A DNA stretch of 64,000 nt, taken from assembly GCA_031385445.1 (NCBI GenBank), contig JANNBM010000056.1:248001-312000 (forward strand), written 5' to 3'. Under the pieces are notes generated by a model. The model had not been told where the DNA came from, ran no database searches, and saw nothing but the letters and a program-made list of their open reading frames with translations. Shown piece after piece: positions 35,344-43,667 of this stretch. Made by a program: the position numbers and the translations under genes. How positions within the stretch are numbered: position 1 is the first letter of the stretch; each line of letters begins with the position of its first letter. The stretch is from CAIYZT01 sp031385445 (lineage in GTDB: Bacteria; Pseudomonadota; Alphaproteobacteria; Rhodobacterales; Rhodobacteraceae).

Positions 35344-36544
35344 TCAGATCTTCCGCACCCAGCTCGACACCTTGAAAGCTGAAGGCAACTATCGTTCGTT
35401 TGCCGAGATCGAGCGCAAGCGCGGAGATTTTCCGCGCGCCGCCAATCACAAGGATGGCACGATCAGCGAGATCACGGTTTGGTGTTCGAATGACTATCTG
35501 GGCATGGGTCAGCACCCTGCGGTGGTCAAGGCCATGGTGGATTGTGTGCAGTCCTGCGGCACCGGTGCGGGCGGCACGCGCAACATCTCGGGCAACACGC
35601 ACAATCACCTGTTGCTAGAGGCTGAGCTGGCCGATCTGCACCGCAAGGAAGCGGCGCTTTTGTTCACCTCTGGCTATGTCTCCAACTGGGCGGCGCTGTC
35701 GACGCTGGGCAGCCGGATCCCCAATGCCGTGATCCTTTCGGACGCAGGCAATCATGCCTCGATGATCGAAGGCGTGCGCCATTCGCGGGCGGACAAGGTG
35801 ATCTGGAAGCACAACGACTGGCGCGATCTGGACCGCAAACTGGCGGCCGTGGGCGATCGGCCCAAGATTGTGGCCTTTGAATCGGTGTATTCGATGGATG
35901 GCGATATTGCCCCGATCAAAGAGATCGTCGAGGTGGCCCGCGCGCATGGCGCGCTGACCTATATCGACGAGGTCCATGCGGTGGGGATGTACGGCCCGCG
36001 CGGCGGCGGCATCACCGAACGTGAAGGGCTGGCCGACAAGATCGACCTGATCGAAGGCACCCTCGGCAAGGCTTTCGGCGTGGTGGGCGGGTATATCACC
36101 GGCTCGGCGCAGCTGTGCGATTTCATTCGCAGCTTTGCCAGCGGTTTCATCTTTACCACGGCCCTGCCACCGGCGGTGGCCGCTGCGGCGACGGCCTCGA
36201 TCCAATACCTGAAGACCAGCGAGACCGAGCGCATCCGGCAAAAAGAGCAGGTGGCCAAATTGCGCGCGCAACTTGACCGCTTGGGCATCCCGCATATGGC
36301 AAATGAAAGCCATATCGTGCCGGTGATGATCGGTGATCCGGTCAAGTGCCGGATGATCAGCGACGTTCTGATGCGCGATTGGGGCATCTATGTGCAGCCG
36401 ATCAATTATCCGACCGTCGCCAAGGGAACCGAGCGGCTGCGCATCACGCCGTCACCGTTCCATTCGGATGCAGATATCGACCATCTCGCAAGCGCGCTGG
36501 CCTCGCTTTGGCAGCGTTGTGCGCTCGCGCGCGCTGTGGCATAA
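35333..36544 (+). CDS. hemA: 5-aminolevulinate synthase HemA
   Basis: A 403-residue PLP enzyme of the alpha-oxoamine synthase family. The Schiff-base lysine is Lys246 in GTLGKAFGVVGGY. TYIDEVHAVGMYG and GAGGTRNISGN are also invariant. It condenses glycine and succinyl-CoA to 5-aminolevulinate, first precursor of all tetrapyrroles. Starting inside puhE, it is placed to raise precursor flow when pigments are made. GAGGA precedes the ATG. Confidence 0.97.
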   Translation: MDFDQIFRTQLDTLKAEGNYRSFAEIERKRGDFPRAANHKDGTISEITVWCSNDYLGMGQHPAVVKAMVDCVQSCGTGAGGTRNISGNTHNHLLLEAELADLHRKEAALLFTSGYVSNWAALSTLGSRIPNAVILSDAGNHASMIEGVRHSRADKVIWKHNDWRDLDRKLAAVGDRPKIVAFESVYSMDGDIAPIKEIVEVARAHGALTYIDEVHAVGMYGPRGGGITEREGLADKIDLIEGTLGKAFGVVGGYITGSAQLCDFIRSFASGFIFTTALPPAVAAAATASIQYLKTSETERIRQKEQVAKLRAQLDRLGIPHMANESHIVPVMIGDPVKCRMISDVLMRDWGIYVQPINYPTVAKGTERLRITPSPFHSDADIDHLASALASLWQRCALARAVA

Positions 36545-36615
36545 CTTTGGCAAAAGTGATCCACAGGGCCACTTTAAGCGTATCAACAACGAGCGTAAAC
36601 ACGGAGGCTCTCCCG

Positions 36616-37146
36616 ATGATCTTCAGACTTGCTATACTTGCGGTCATGGCCACCACGGCCGCACCGGCCTTTGCCGAAGGAGACGCCGCAAAAGGCGAAG
36701 TCGTCTTCAAGCAGTGCCAGACTTGCCACGCGGTGATCGACGATGCGGGCGAACTTCTTGCCGGCAAGAACGCCAAAACCGGCCCGAACCTTTATGGCGT
36801 CGCCGGACGCCAGGCCGGGATCTATCCCGAATTCAAATACGGTAAATCCATGGTCGCGGCAGGCGCGGCAGGGCTGATCTGGGACGAGGCCAGCTTTGTC
36901 GCCTATGTTCAGAACCCGGCGGCCTTTCTGAAGGCGACCCTGAACGACAAGAGCGCTACCGCAAAGATGATGTTCAAGGTCAAATCCGAAGAGGCTGCGG
37001 CCGATGTCTATGCCTATCTAAGCCAATTCGGCCCAGCACCGGCAGCCGCCGCAGAGGCCGCCCCGGCGGATGCAGCCGCAGAGGCGGCGCCCGCCGACGG
37101 CACCGAGGCGGCACCCGCGGAAGGCACGACTGAGGCCACGGAGTAG
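36616..37146 (+). CDS. cycA: Soluble cytochrome c2 (CycA) with a long acidic tail
   Basis: A 176-residue periplasmic c-type cytochrome. A Sec signal peptide ends AFA before EGDAAKG (position 20/21). CQTCH at residues 34-38 binds heme, and the Met in the KMMFKVK region is the likely sixth ligand. It shuttles electrons from cytochrome bc1 to the reaction centre. A 36-residue Ala/Pro/Glu-rich tail (141-176) extends past the usual globular end. GGAGG precedes the ATG. Confidence 0.93.
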   Translation: MIFRLAILAVMATTAAPAFAEGDAAKGEVVFKQCQTCHAVIDDAGELLAGKNAKTGPNLYGVAGRQAGIYPEFKYGKSMVAAGAAGLIWDEASFVAYVQNPAAFLKATLNDKSATAKMMFKVKSEEAAADVYAYLSQFGPAPAAAAEAAPADAAAEAAPADGTEAAPAEGTTEATE

Positions 37147-37188
37147 GTATTTCAGGCGCGGGCCGGGCGGCTCGCGCTCGACCAAGAT

Positions 37189-37219
37189 AAAGGGCCCCCA
37201 GCTGCGTTGGGGGCCCTTT
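37189..37219 (+). terminator. Strong terminator at the end of the photosynthesis operon
   Basis: AAAGGGCCCCCA-GCTGCG-TTGGGGGCCCTTT, a 12-base stem, is followed by a short T-containing tail. It closes the hemA-cycA unit. Confidence 0.85.
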
Positions 37220-37361
37220 GCTTGGCCCGCTCTCAAGCGATCGGCTTGGTTCTGGCTTGCGGATATTACAGCTTTGTCAGGTGGTTGAAGCGCATGTTTG
37301 GCGGAGATTTTGCGGTGATCGACGTCAGCCCTGTGCGGGAGCCAAAGTAACGCTGTAGACA

Positions 37362-37752
37362 GTGTTTTTCGGTGTCCGCCGTGCCCTGTCCGACCGGCAC
37401 CTGAAGGGGATTAAGGCGGCGCGCGGGGCAGGGGTGGACCATGCGGCGCTGAACGCTTGGGCGGTGAAGTTCTTGCCGCTGATCGCCCTGCGGGCAAAGG
37501 CGCGGCCGACCGCGAGGTGCGGGCGGCGAATGTCGTCCTTCAGATCACCAACGCTGGAAAGACCGTCGAGGTCTTGCAGATCAAATATCTCAGCAATTTC
37601 CTCGGGCAGGATCGCTGCCCCGATGATGGGCTTTGTTGCCGACCATTGCCGCCACCATCGCCGGGATCGCGGTTGCGCATATGATCGGCAAAAGGCGAGT
37701 CCCGGCCAACGATCTGACCGCATTTTTCGCAGGTCGCGCAACGCAATCATGA
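37362..37752 (+). pseudogene. Decayed IS6-family transposase
   Basis: The fragment RALSDRHLKGIKAARGAGV (37377-37433) followed by DHAALNAWAVKFLPLI is the N-terminal helix-turn-helix part of IS6 transposases (usually SYRDLEE...VDHSTINRWVxKY). After a shift, QIKYLSNFLGQD resembles the central KYLNN(I/V)xEQDH. Then IAGIAVAHMIGKRRVPAND matches the C-terminal region to the stop at 37752. The whole is only about 390 bases, half the family length, with at least two frameshifts and loss of the catalytic middle. The GGTTCTGTCGC-like end at 37799-37789 may be a decayed terminal repeat. Confidence 0.72.
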
Positions 37753-37890
37753 CCGAAGCTTGCCGGACGCAAAGCAAGCCGAATACTAGCGACAGAACCG
37801 GTTGCAACCGGTGCACGCCGTCGCGTTGCGCGGGCTTTGTCGGCGGGTGCGCCCCCTAAGTTTCGATCCGATAAACCGGGTGTTTGGGGA

Positions 37891-38134
37891 AAAGCGGGCA
37901 TCGAGCCATCCGTTCGCAGCGCCGGCGACACCTGTGACAAGGCTTTGGCCGTGACATTTGACGGCCCGCACAAAACCGAGGTCATCGGGCGGCGTGGCGT
38001 ATGAAAAACCATGAAAAAGGCCGAAGTGGACCCTCTCCCATGGGCCGAACGGCCGAACACCGCCGCTTGCTTGAACCGATCGAAAACATCCAACCGGCTG
38101 ACGTTGAGGCGGCGTTCGGTGCAAACCTGAACAG
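37891..38134 (+). pseudogene. Decayed IS3-family transposase (OrfB end)
   Basis: AGIEPSVRSAGDTCDKALAV, then GPHKTEVIGRR, matches the C-terminal catalytic part of IS3-family OrfB (AGI(D/E)PSVGSVGDSYDNALAE...KTEVIHRRGPW). It stops at a TGA (38002), and in another frame resumes as HRRLLEPIENIQPADVEA, the family's final segment. The catalytic Glu at ALAE is Val here. It is thus dead, with a stop and a frameshift. Confidence 0.75.
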
Positions 38135-38255
38135 GTTCGCTTTGGTCATATGCCACGAAAAAGGTGGTTTGCGGCAAACCGGGGGGCGGTTCAGATTGAA
38201 CCGCCGAGAAGGTTTTGCAAAAACGTTACTTTGATCGCGGCCCAAGGGATCGCGG

Positions 38256-38279
38256 CAAGGCAGGAACGACTGCCTTGCA
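38256..38279 (-). terminator. Hairpin after the GST gene
   Basis: GCAAGGCAG-loop of six-CTGCCTTGC, a perfect nine-base stem, lies just downstream of the stop of the GST-like gene. A second perfect hairpin (GGCGGTTCA-GAT-TGAACCGCC) is at 38185-38205. Neither has a clear U-run. Confidence 0.4.
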
Positions 38280-38289
38280 AAAACAGGCT

Positions 38290-38895
38290 CTAAGCGGCCA
38301 TTAGGGCCTGATCATTGGTCAGAACTTTCAGCCGCGCCGGGCGGGCCATACAGCGCAGAACCCAGTCCTTGATCACCGGATCGTCTGGCGCGTTGCCGAA
38401 CCATGCATAGGGGGAATGGATCAGCAGGTCAGCGGCAGTGTAGTGATCGCCGAGCAGCCAGGGGCTGCTTTCAAGCGCTGCGTGAATGCGGGCGGTCACC
38501 TCCGGCACGCCGCGGAACGTGGCGGTCAGCGAGGGATGGGTGAGATTGGCATAGTCCAGAATCAGGACCGGCTCCATCACACCCTGATACCAGGTCATCC
38601 AGGTCAAAAAGCTGCCCCAGGCGGGGGTGCCGGGTTTTGGCGCGAGGGCGGAAGGGAAAAGCGTGGTCAGATAGGTGATGATCGCGCCGCGTTCGGTGAT
38701 GATATGGCCGTCATGGACAAGGCAGGGCGCCTTTTTCTCGGGATGGGGGTTTGCGGCGTCGGCGGCGCCGGTGCCGGTCATGATGCGCGGGATATCGACG
38801 AGGCGGAGGTCAATTTCGCCCGCAATGCCCAGATCTTCGATCAAGGTCATGACGGCGGAAGAACGCGAGTTCGGGGCGTGGTAGAAGGTCAGCAT
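38290..38895 (-). CDS. Glutathione S-transferase-like protein
   Basis: A 201-residue protein of the GST superfamily. The thioredoxin-like N-terminus begins MLTFYHAPNSRSSAV, with Ser in the position often used for glutathione activation, then an all-helical C-terminal domain containing LGDHYTAADLLI. The substrate is unknown. It is divergent from a YafY-type regulator, which may control it. Confidence 0.82.
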   Translation of the reverse strand: MLTFYHAPNSRSSAVMTLIEDLGIAGEIDLRLVDIPRIMTGTGAADAANPHPEKKAPCLVHDGHIITERGAIITYLTTLFPSALAPKPGTPAWGSFLTWMTWYQGVMEPVLILDYANLTHPSLTATFRGVPEVTARIHAALESSPWLLGDHYTAADLLIHSPYAWFGNAPDDPVIKDWVLRCMARPARLKVLTNDQALMAA

Positions 38896-38965
38896 TTGTC
38901 TCTCCTTGTGTTATCGGATGGGGCCTTTATGGTGCAGGTCTACTGACAGTTTCCGGCAGGATGTT

Positions 38966-39676
38966 ATGGCGCGCTCTGATCGACTTTTCCGGCTGCTGAC
39001 CGCGATCAGAATGTTGCCGCAGCCGGTGACGGCGGCGCGGCTGGCCGGGGAAACCGGCGTTTCCGAGCGCACGCTTTACCGCGATATCGAGGCGCTGCGG
39101 GCAGGCGGGGCGATTATCGATGGGGCGGCGGGGGTTGGCTATACCCTGACCGAAGACCCGGCGCTGCCGCCGCAGATGTTTTCCCGGGTTGAGATCGAGG
39201 CGCTGGTTCTGGGCTTGGCCGAAGTGCGGCATATGGGCGATCCGGCGTTGGCAAAAGCGGCGGAAGTTGCGATGTCAAAGATCACTGCCACCCTGCCGGA
39301 ACGGGTGCAGCGGCAAGCGGTTCACGCGGTCAGCCGGTCGATCCGGTTCAGCCCGCGCAAGGCCGTGCCCGCCCATATCGCGCTGTTGCGCGAAGCGGCC
39401 TGGGAGGAGCGCGAAGTGATCATGCGCTATTGCGATATGAACGGCAGTCAGACCGAGCGGCGGATCTGGCCCTTGTCGATTGTGTATTTCGACAATGCGC
39501 TGATGTGCATGGGCTGGTGCCTGTTGCGGCAGGATTTCCGGCGGTTTCATCTGGACCGGATGGCAGATGTGGCGCTGACGGGGATCAGTTTCCGCCCGCG
39601 CCGGGTGCCGATGCTGCGCGACTATGTGGCGCTTGTGCAAGGCTCGGCCCCGACGCTTGTTGGTCTGGAGCGCTAA
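38966..39676 (+). CDS. YafY-type HTH/WYL transcriptional regulator
   Basis: A 236-residue regulator. An N-terminal helix-turn-helix (QPVTAARLAGETGVSERTLY) is followed by a WYL-type ligand-binding domain (RIWPLSIVYFDNALMCMGWC). The ATG at 38966 has AGGA upstream. It is transcribed away from the GST gene with 70 bases between, suggesting local control. Confidence 0.85.
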   Translation: MARSDRLFRLLTAIRMLPQPVTAARLAGETGVSERTLYRDIEALRAGGAIIDGAAGVGYTLTEDPALPPQMFSRVEIEALVLGLAEVRHMGDPALAKAAEVAMSKITATLPERVQRQAVHAVSRSIRFSPRKAVPAHIALLREAAWEEREVIMRYCDMNGSQTERRIWPLSIVYFDNALMCMGWCLLRQDFRRFHLDRMADVALTGISFRPRRVPMLRDYVALVQGSAPTLVGLER

Positions 39677-39825
39677 GGTTGGGGATGCCCGCGCCTATTT
39701 CACAAAAAAGCAACGGATGTTCAGACCACAACAAAGGCAATCGGGCGCGTGCTGTTTCAATGTGGTCCAACCATCCTCGGGGGGGGAGCCCGCTGGGCGA
39801 GGGGGCCGCTTTTCCGCCCCAGCAT

Positions 39826-41178
39826 TCATAGCGCGCGAAAGCCTGCGTCCAGCGCGCGCAGGATCACCTGCACATCGTCCGAGGTCAGGATCAGGGGCGG
39901 CGACAGGATGATGTTCGGCCCCGACACCCGCACCATCGCGCCCGCTTGATACGTGGCCGCCTGCACACGGCCGGGGTCGGCTTTGGCGGGGGCGGCCTTG
40001 GTGGTGCGGTCGGAAACCATTTCGATGGCGGTCATCAGGCCATACCCGCCGCGCACGTCGCCGATGCAATCGTAGCGGTCCATCAAGGCTTGCACGCCCG
40101 CAAACAGCTCAGTCCCGCGCGCGGCGGCGTTTTCGCGGATGTTCAGGCGTTTGGTTTCGGCCAAGGTCGCCAGCGCTGCTGCCGCACCCACGGGATGGCC
40201 GGAATAGGTATAGCCGTGGCCGATGCCGGCCTTTCCGCTGTCATCTTTTTCAAAGACCTCAGCCACGCCTTCGGCGATCATCACGGCGCCGAAGGGGAAA
40301 TAGGCGTTGGTGATGGCCTTGGCGGTGCAGGAAAAGTCGGGTTTGACGCCCCAAAGGCGGCTGCCAGTCCAGGCGCCTGTTCGGCCAAAAGCTGTGATCA
40401 CCTCATCCGCGATCAGCAGGATGCCGTTCTTGCGGCAGATCGCCGCCGCCCCCGGCATGAACGAGGGATGCGGCGGGATCACGCCGCCCGCGCCAAGGAT
40501 CGGTTCCATGATGAAGGCGGCGATAGTGCCAGCGCCTTGAAAGGCAATCTCATCCTCCAGAGCTTGCAGGCACAGCTGCGCCAGTCTGGCCGGGTCCGCT
40601 TCGCCAAAGGGGTTGCGATAGGCATAGGGGGCGGGAATGTGATAGCATCCGGGCAACAAGGGTTCGTACATTGTGCGAAAGTTCGCATTGCCATTGACCG
40701 AGGCGCCGCCGGTATGGGTGCCGTGATAGCCTTTTTTCAGCGACAGGTATTTCACCCGGCCGCCGTCACCGCGGATCTTGTGATACTGCCGGGCCAACCG
40801 CAGCGCGGTTTCGACGCTGTCGCTGCCGCCAGAGGTGAAAAACGCGCGGGTCAGGCCGTCTGGTTCAAAGAACGCGCGCAGCTCTTCGGCCAATTCAATC
40901 ACCTGATCGTTCGAGGTGCCGCGAAAGGTGGAATAGTAGGGCAGCCGGTCCAACTGCGCCGCGATGGCGTCTTTCACCGTTTGCGCGGAATAGCCGAGGT
41001 TGACGTTCCACAGCCCGCCCACCGCATCGACTGTTTCATGGCCGTCAATGTCGCGAATGCGCACGCCGGAAGCGCCGGTCACGATTACGGGCGGATTTTT
41101 GTGACTGTCAGAGGGGGCCGTCATCGGATGCCACAGGCTGCGGGCGTTATTGGCCTTCAGGTAATTGTCGTCTTTCAT
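39826..41178 (-). CDS. Class III (omega-type) aminotransferase
   Basis: A 450-residue PLP enzyme. The cofactor lysine lies in the AKAITNAYFPFGAV stretch, with ADEVITAFGRTG before it and HGYTYSGHPVG after, all class III marks. These enzymes transaminate omega-amino acids or amines, often with pyruvate. The IclR regulator ends in its start (ATGA), and an aldehyde dehydrogenase is divergent, so amine or polyamine breakdown is likely. AAGGAG precedes ATG 41178. Confidence 0.88.
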   Translation of the reverse strand: MKDDNYLKANNARSLWHPMTAPSDSHKNPPVIVTGASGVRIRDIDGHETVDAVGGLWNVNLGYSAQTVKDAIAAQLDRLPYYSTFRGTSNDQVIELAEELRAFFEPDGLTRAFFTSGGSDSVETALRLARQYHKIRGDGGRVKYLSLKKGYHGTHTGGASVNGNANFRTMYEPLLPGCYHIPAPYAYRNPFGEADPARLAQLCLQALEDEIAFQGAGTIAAFIMEPILGAGGVIPPHPSFMPGAAAICRKNGILLIADEVITAFGRTGAWTGSRLWGVKPDFSCTAKAITNAYFPFGAVMIAEGVAEVFEKDDSGKAGIGHGYTYSGHPVGAAAALATLAETKRLNIRENAAARGTELFAGVQALMDRYDCIGDVRGGYGLMTAIEMVSDRTTKAAPAKADPGRVQAATYQAGAMVRVSGPNIILSPPLILTSDDVQVILRALDAGFRAL

Positions 41179-41981
41179 GTCGGCTCCTTTGCGCGGATCT
41201 CGCGGGCGGTCCACAGGGTATCGAGTTTTGCGGGCAGGGTGCCGCCCCACAGGGTGATGATCTGCCGCGCCGCCTTGATCTGCGCGGCGCGGATAAGCTG
41301 CACCTGCGCGGGGGTCACGCGGGCGGCGAGGGCGGCCGTGCTGAGCGCGCCGGTGCAGGTTCCAAGCGCGCCGAACAGGGGCACGGCAAAGGAATGCACA
41401 TCCGCCTCAAACGTGCCGTGGCTTTCGGCGAGGCCCTGCGCTTCGATCCCGCGCATCCGCTCGCGCAGGGCTGCAGGGTCGGTTTCGGTCATCGGGGTCA
41501 GCTTGGGCAGAGGCCGGGCCAGCACCGCCTCGCGGAAGGCGGGGGCTTGATAGGTCAGAAGGGCCAGCCCGGACGAGGTGGCATGAAACGGAAAGACCCG
41601 CACATCTTCCATTGTGATGCGGCTGGCATGGGCCGAGGAATAGGCATACGCAAGCGGGCGCAATTCGCCGCCCACCAGCAGTGACAGATGGGCCGTTTCG
41701 CCGGTGTCATTGGCCAAGGCTTGCAGCACGGGCATGGCGGCATCGCGCAGGGGCACGTTCGCCTCACGCAGGGCGGCAAGGCGCAAAAACGCCGGGCCAA
41801 GGCGGTATTCGCGGCTGCCTTCCACCTGTTCGGCCAGACCGGCATCGCACAGATCAGTGATCAACCGGAAACAGGTGGCCTTGTTGATCTGCGCCAGCCG
41901 CGCCATATCTGACAGGCCAATCTGGGGCCGTGACCTGCTGAACAGGTCTAAAAGTTGCAGCGCCTTGGCGACGGTGGACAT
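41175..41981 (-). CDS. IclR-family transcriptional regulator
   Basis: A 268-residue protein with an N-terminal winged helix (SDMARLAQINKATCFRLITDL) and a C-terminal effector domain (for example LSLLVGGELRPLAYA). It overlaps the aminotransferase and faces the aldehyde dehydrogenase, a usual layout for a regulator of the catabolic genes around it. Repression and ligand are inferred only. Confidence 0.88.
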   Translation of the reverse strand: MSTVAKALQLLDLFSRSRPQIGLSDMARLAQINKATCFRLITDLCDAGLAEQVEGSREYRLGPAFLRLAALREANVPLRDAAMPVLQALANDTGETAHLSLLVGGELRPLAYAYSSAHASRITMEDVRVFPFHATSSGLALLTYQAPAFREAVLARPLPKLTPMTETDPAALRERMRGIEAQGLAESHGTFEADVHSFAVPLFGALGTCTGALSTAALAARVTPAQVQLIRAAQIKAARQIITLWGGTLPAKLDTLWTAREIRAKEPT

Positions 41982-42009
41982 GAGGACCTTTCGCGGTTTT
42001 CCAATTCAG

Positions 42010-42060
42010 TTGACAGAAGGCGCCGGTGACTGTCAAATGATTTTCGAACCAACGGTTCAA
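42010..42060. promoter_or_regulatory. Candidate IclR operators
   Basis: The IclR-ALDH gap has two palindromes: TTGACAG-N13-CTGTCAA (42010-42036) and TTCGAACC-AAC-GGTTCAA (42043-42060). Short inverted repeats of this kind are common operators for IclR proteins. The second lies 25 bases before the ALDH ATG. Confidence 0.5.
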
Positions 42061-42085
42061 ATAATAAACCGATCCGGAGAGTGCC

Positions 42086-43576
42086 ATGGCCGCCCCTACC
42101 CAAGACGCGATTGACCGTTTGGCATTGCGCGCGCTTTCCCCCGGAAAGCTGCTGATCGACGGAACATGGTGCGAGGGTGAGGCGGGCGAGCGGCCGGTGA
42201 TGTCGCCGCTGACGGGCCGTCAGATCGGCACGATTGCGCAGGCTTCGGCGGCGGATGTGGACCGCGCGGTCGCCTCGGCCCGCGCCGCCTTTGACGATGG
42301 GCGGTGGCGCGGCATGGCCCCAGCCGCGCGCAAGGCGGTGCTGCACCGGCTGGCGGATTTGATCGACACCCATGCGCTGGAGTTGGCTGTTCTGGGCGTG
42401 CGTGACAACGGCACCGAGATTTCGATGGCGATCAAGGCCGAGCCGGGGTCGGCGGCGGGCACCTTTCGCTATTATGCCGAGGCAATTGACAAGGTGTATG
42501 GCGAGATTGCCCCAACGCCGGACAACATCCTTGGGTTGATCCACCGCGAACCCGTTGGGGTGGTGGCGGCCATCGTGCCGTGGAATTTTCCGCTGATGAT
42601 CGGATCGTGGAAGATCGCCCCAGCGCTGGCGGCGGGCAATTCGGTGGTGCTGAAACCAGCCGAAAGCGCGTCCCTGACGCTGTTGCGGCTGGCCGAACTG
42701 GCGTTGGAGGCGGGGGTGCCGCCGGGGGTGTTCAACGTTGTCACCGGGCCGGGGCGGGTGACGGGCGAGGCGCTGGGCCTGTCGATGGATGTTGATGTGA
42801 TGGTCTTTACCGGCTCCGGGCCGACCGGGCGGCGGCTTTTGCACTCTTCCGCGCAGTCGAACCTAAAGCGGTGCTTTCTGGAACTGGGCGGCAAATCGCC
42901 CAACATCATCTTTGCCGATGCGCCCGATCTTGGGGCGGCGGCCAAGGCAGCGGCGGGGGCGATTTTCCGCAATGCCGGTCAGGTCTGCGTCGCAGGATCG
43001 CGTTTGCTGGTTCAGCAGGACGTGGCGGACGAGGTGATTGCCGGGCTGATCAGGGCCGCAGAGGCGATGACGCGCGGCAACCCGCTGGACCTGAAAACCC
43101 AAATCGGCGCGGTGCATTCGGAAGAGCAGCTGGCGGGAAACCTGGGCTTTGTCGCCGATGCGGCGGCGCAGGGCGGGCAGATCGTCACGGGCGGCGCGCG
43201 CGATATGCTGGAAACCGGGGGATACTTCATGCAGCCCACGGTCGTCACCGGCGTCAAACCGCAGGACCGGCTGTTTCAAGAAGAAGTGTTCGGCCCGGTC
43301 CTGTCGGTCACAAGGTTCACGGACGAGGCCGATGCGCTGCGGCTGGCAAACGCCTCGACCTTCGGGCTCGCCTCGGGGGTCTGGACCGCGAACCTGTCGC
43401 GCGCGCACCGGATGATCCGGGGCATTCGCGCCGGGGTGGTGCATGTCAACACTTACGGCGGCGCGGATGGCACGGTGCCTTTGGGCGGGGTCAAACAATC
43501 GGGCAACGGTCACGACAAATCCCTCCACGCGCTGGACAAATACACCGACCTGAAAACGGCCTGGATTCAGCTTTAA
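42086..43576 (+). CDS. Aldehyde dehydrogenase, PuuC-like
   Basis: A 496-residue NAD(P)-dependent aldehyde dehydrogenase. It has the VPWNFPLMIGSWKIAPALAAG stretch, the FLELGGKSPN glutamate motif, and the catalytic cysteine in GQVCVAGSR. Overall sequence is closest to the gamma-glutamyl-gamma-aminobutyraldehyde type (PuuC). Divergent from the IclR/aminotransferase pair, it could oxidise the aldehyde made by that enzyme. Confidence 0.9.
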   Translation: MAAPTQDAIDRLALRALSPGKLLIDGTWCEGEAGERPVMSPLTGRQIGTIAQASAADVDRAVASARAAFDDGRWRGMAPAARKAVLHRLADLIDTHALELAVLGVRDNGTEISMAIKAEPGSAAGTFRYYAEAIDKVYGEIAPTPDNILGLIHREPVGVVAAIVPWNFPLMIGSWKIAPALAAGNSVVLKPAESASLTLLRLAELALEAGVPPGVFNVVTGPGRVTGEALGLSMDVDVMVFTGSGPTGRRLLHSSAQSNLKRCFLELGGKSPNIIFADAPDLGAAAKAAAGAIFRNAGQVCVAGSRLLVQQDVADEVIAGLIRAAEAMTRGNPLDLKTQIGAVHSEEQLAGNLGFVADAAAQGGQIVTGGARDMLETGGYFMQPTVVTGVKPQDRLFQEEVFGPVLSVTRFTDEADALRLANASTFGLASGVWTANLSRAHRMIRGIRAGVVHVNTYGGADGTVPLGGVKQSGNGHDKSLHALDKYTDLKTAWIQL

Positions 43577-43592
43577 CCCCTTCAATGGGGCT

Positions 43593-43635
43593 TAAATATT
43601 CCCGCGGGGGGCTTCGGGGGGGGCATGAAACCCCC
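43593..43635. repeat. GC-rich REP-like palindromic element
   Basis: AAATATTCCCGCGGGGGGCT and then a poly-G stretch with hairpin GGGGG-catgaaa-CCCCC lie between ALDH and the UPF0261 gene. The reverse strand reads CCGCGGGAATATTT, like the end of the element at 28072 (CGGCGGGGATATTT). Probably a short dispersed repeat. Confidence 0.4.
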
Positions 43636-43667
43636 GGGGCGGCCCGCCAAGCAAAGGAACGCCTGCC

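Noticed and set aside
37590..38177. Minus-strand frame of 195 codons in the cycA-GST gap
   Set aside because: The plus-strand reading gives IS6 and IS3 fragments, which explain the sequence better than a new gene.
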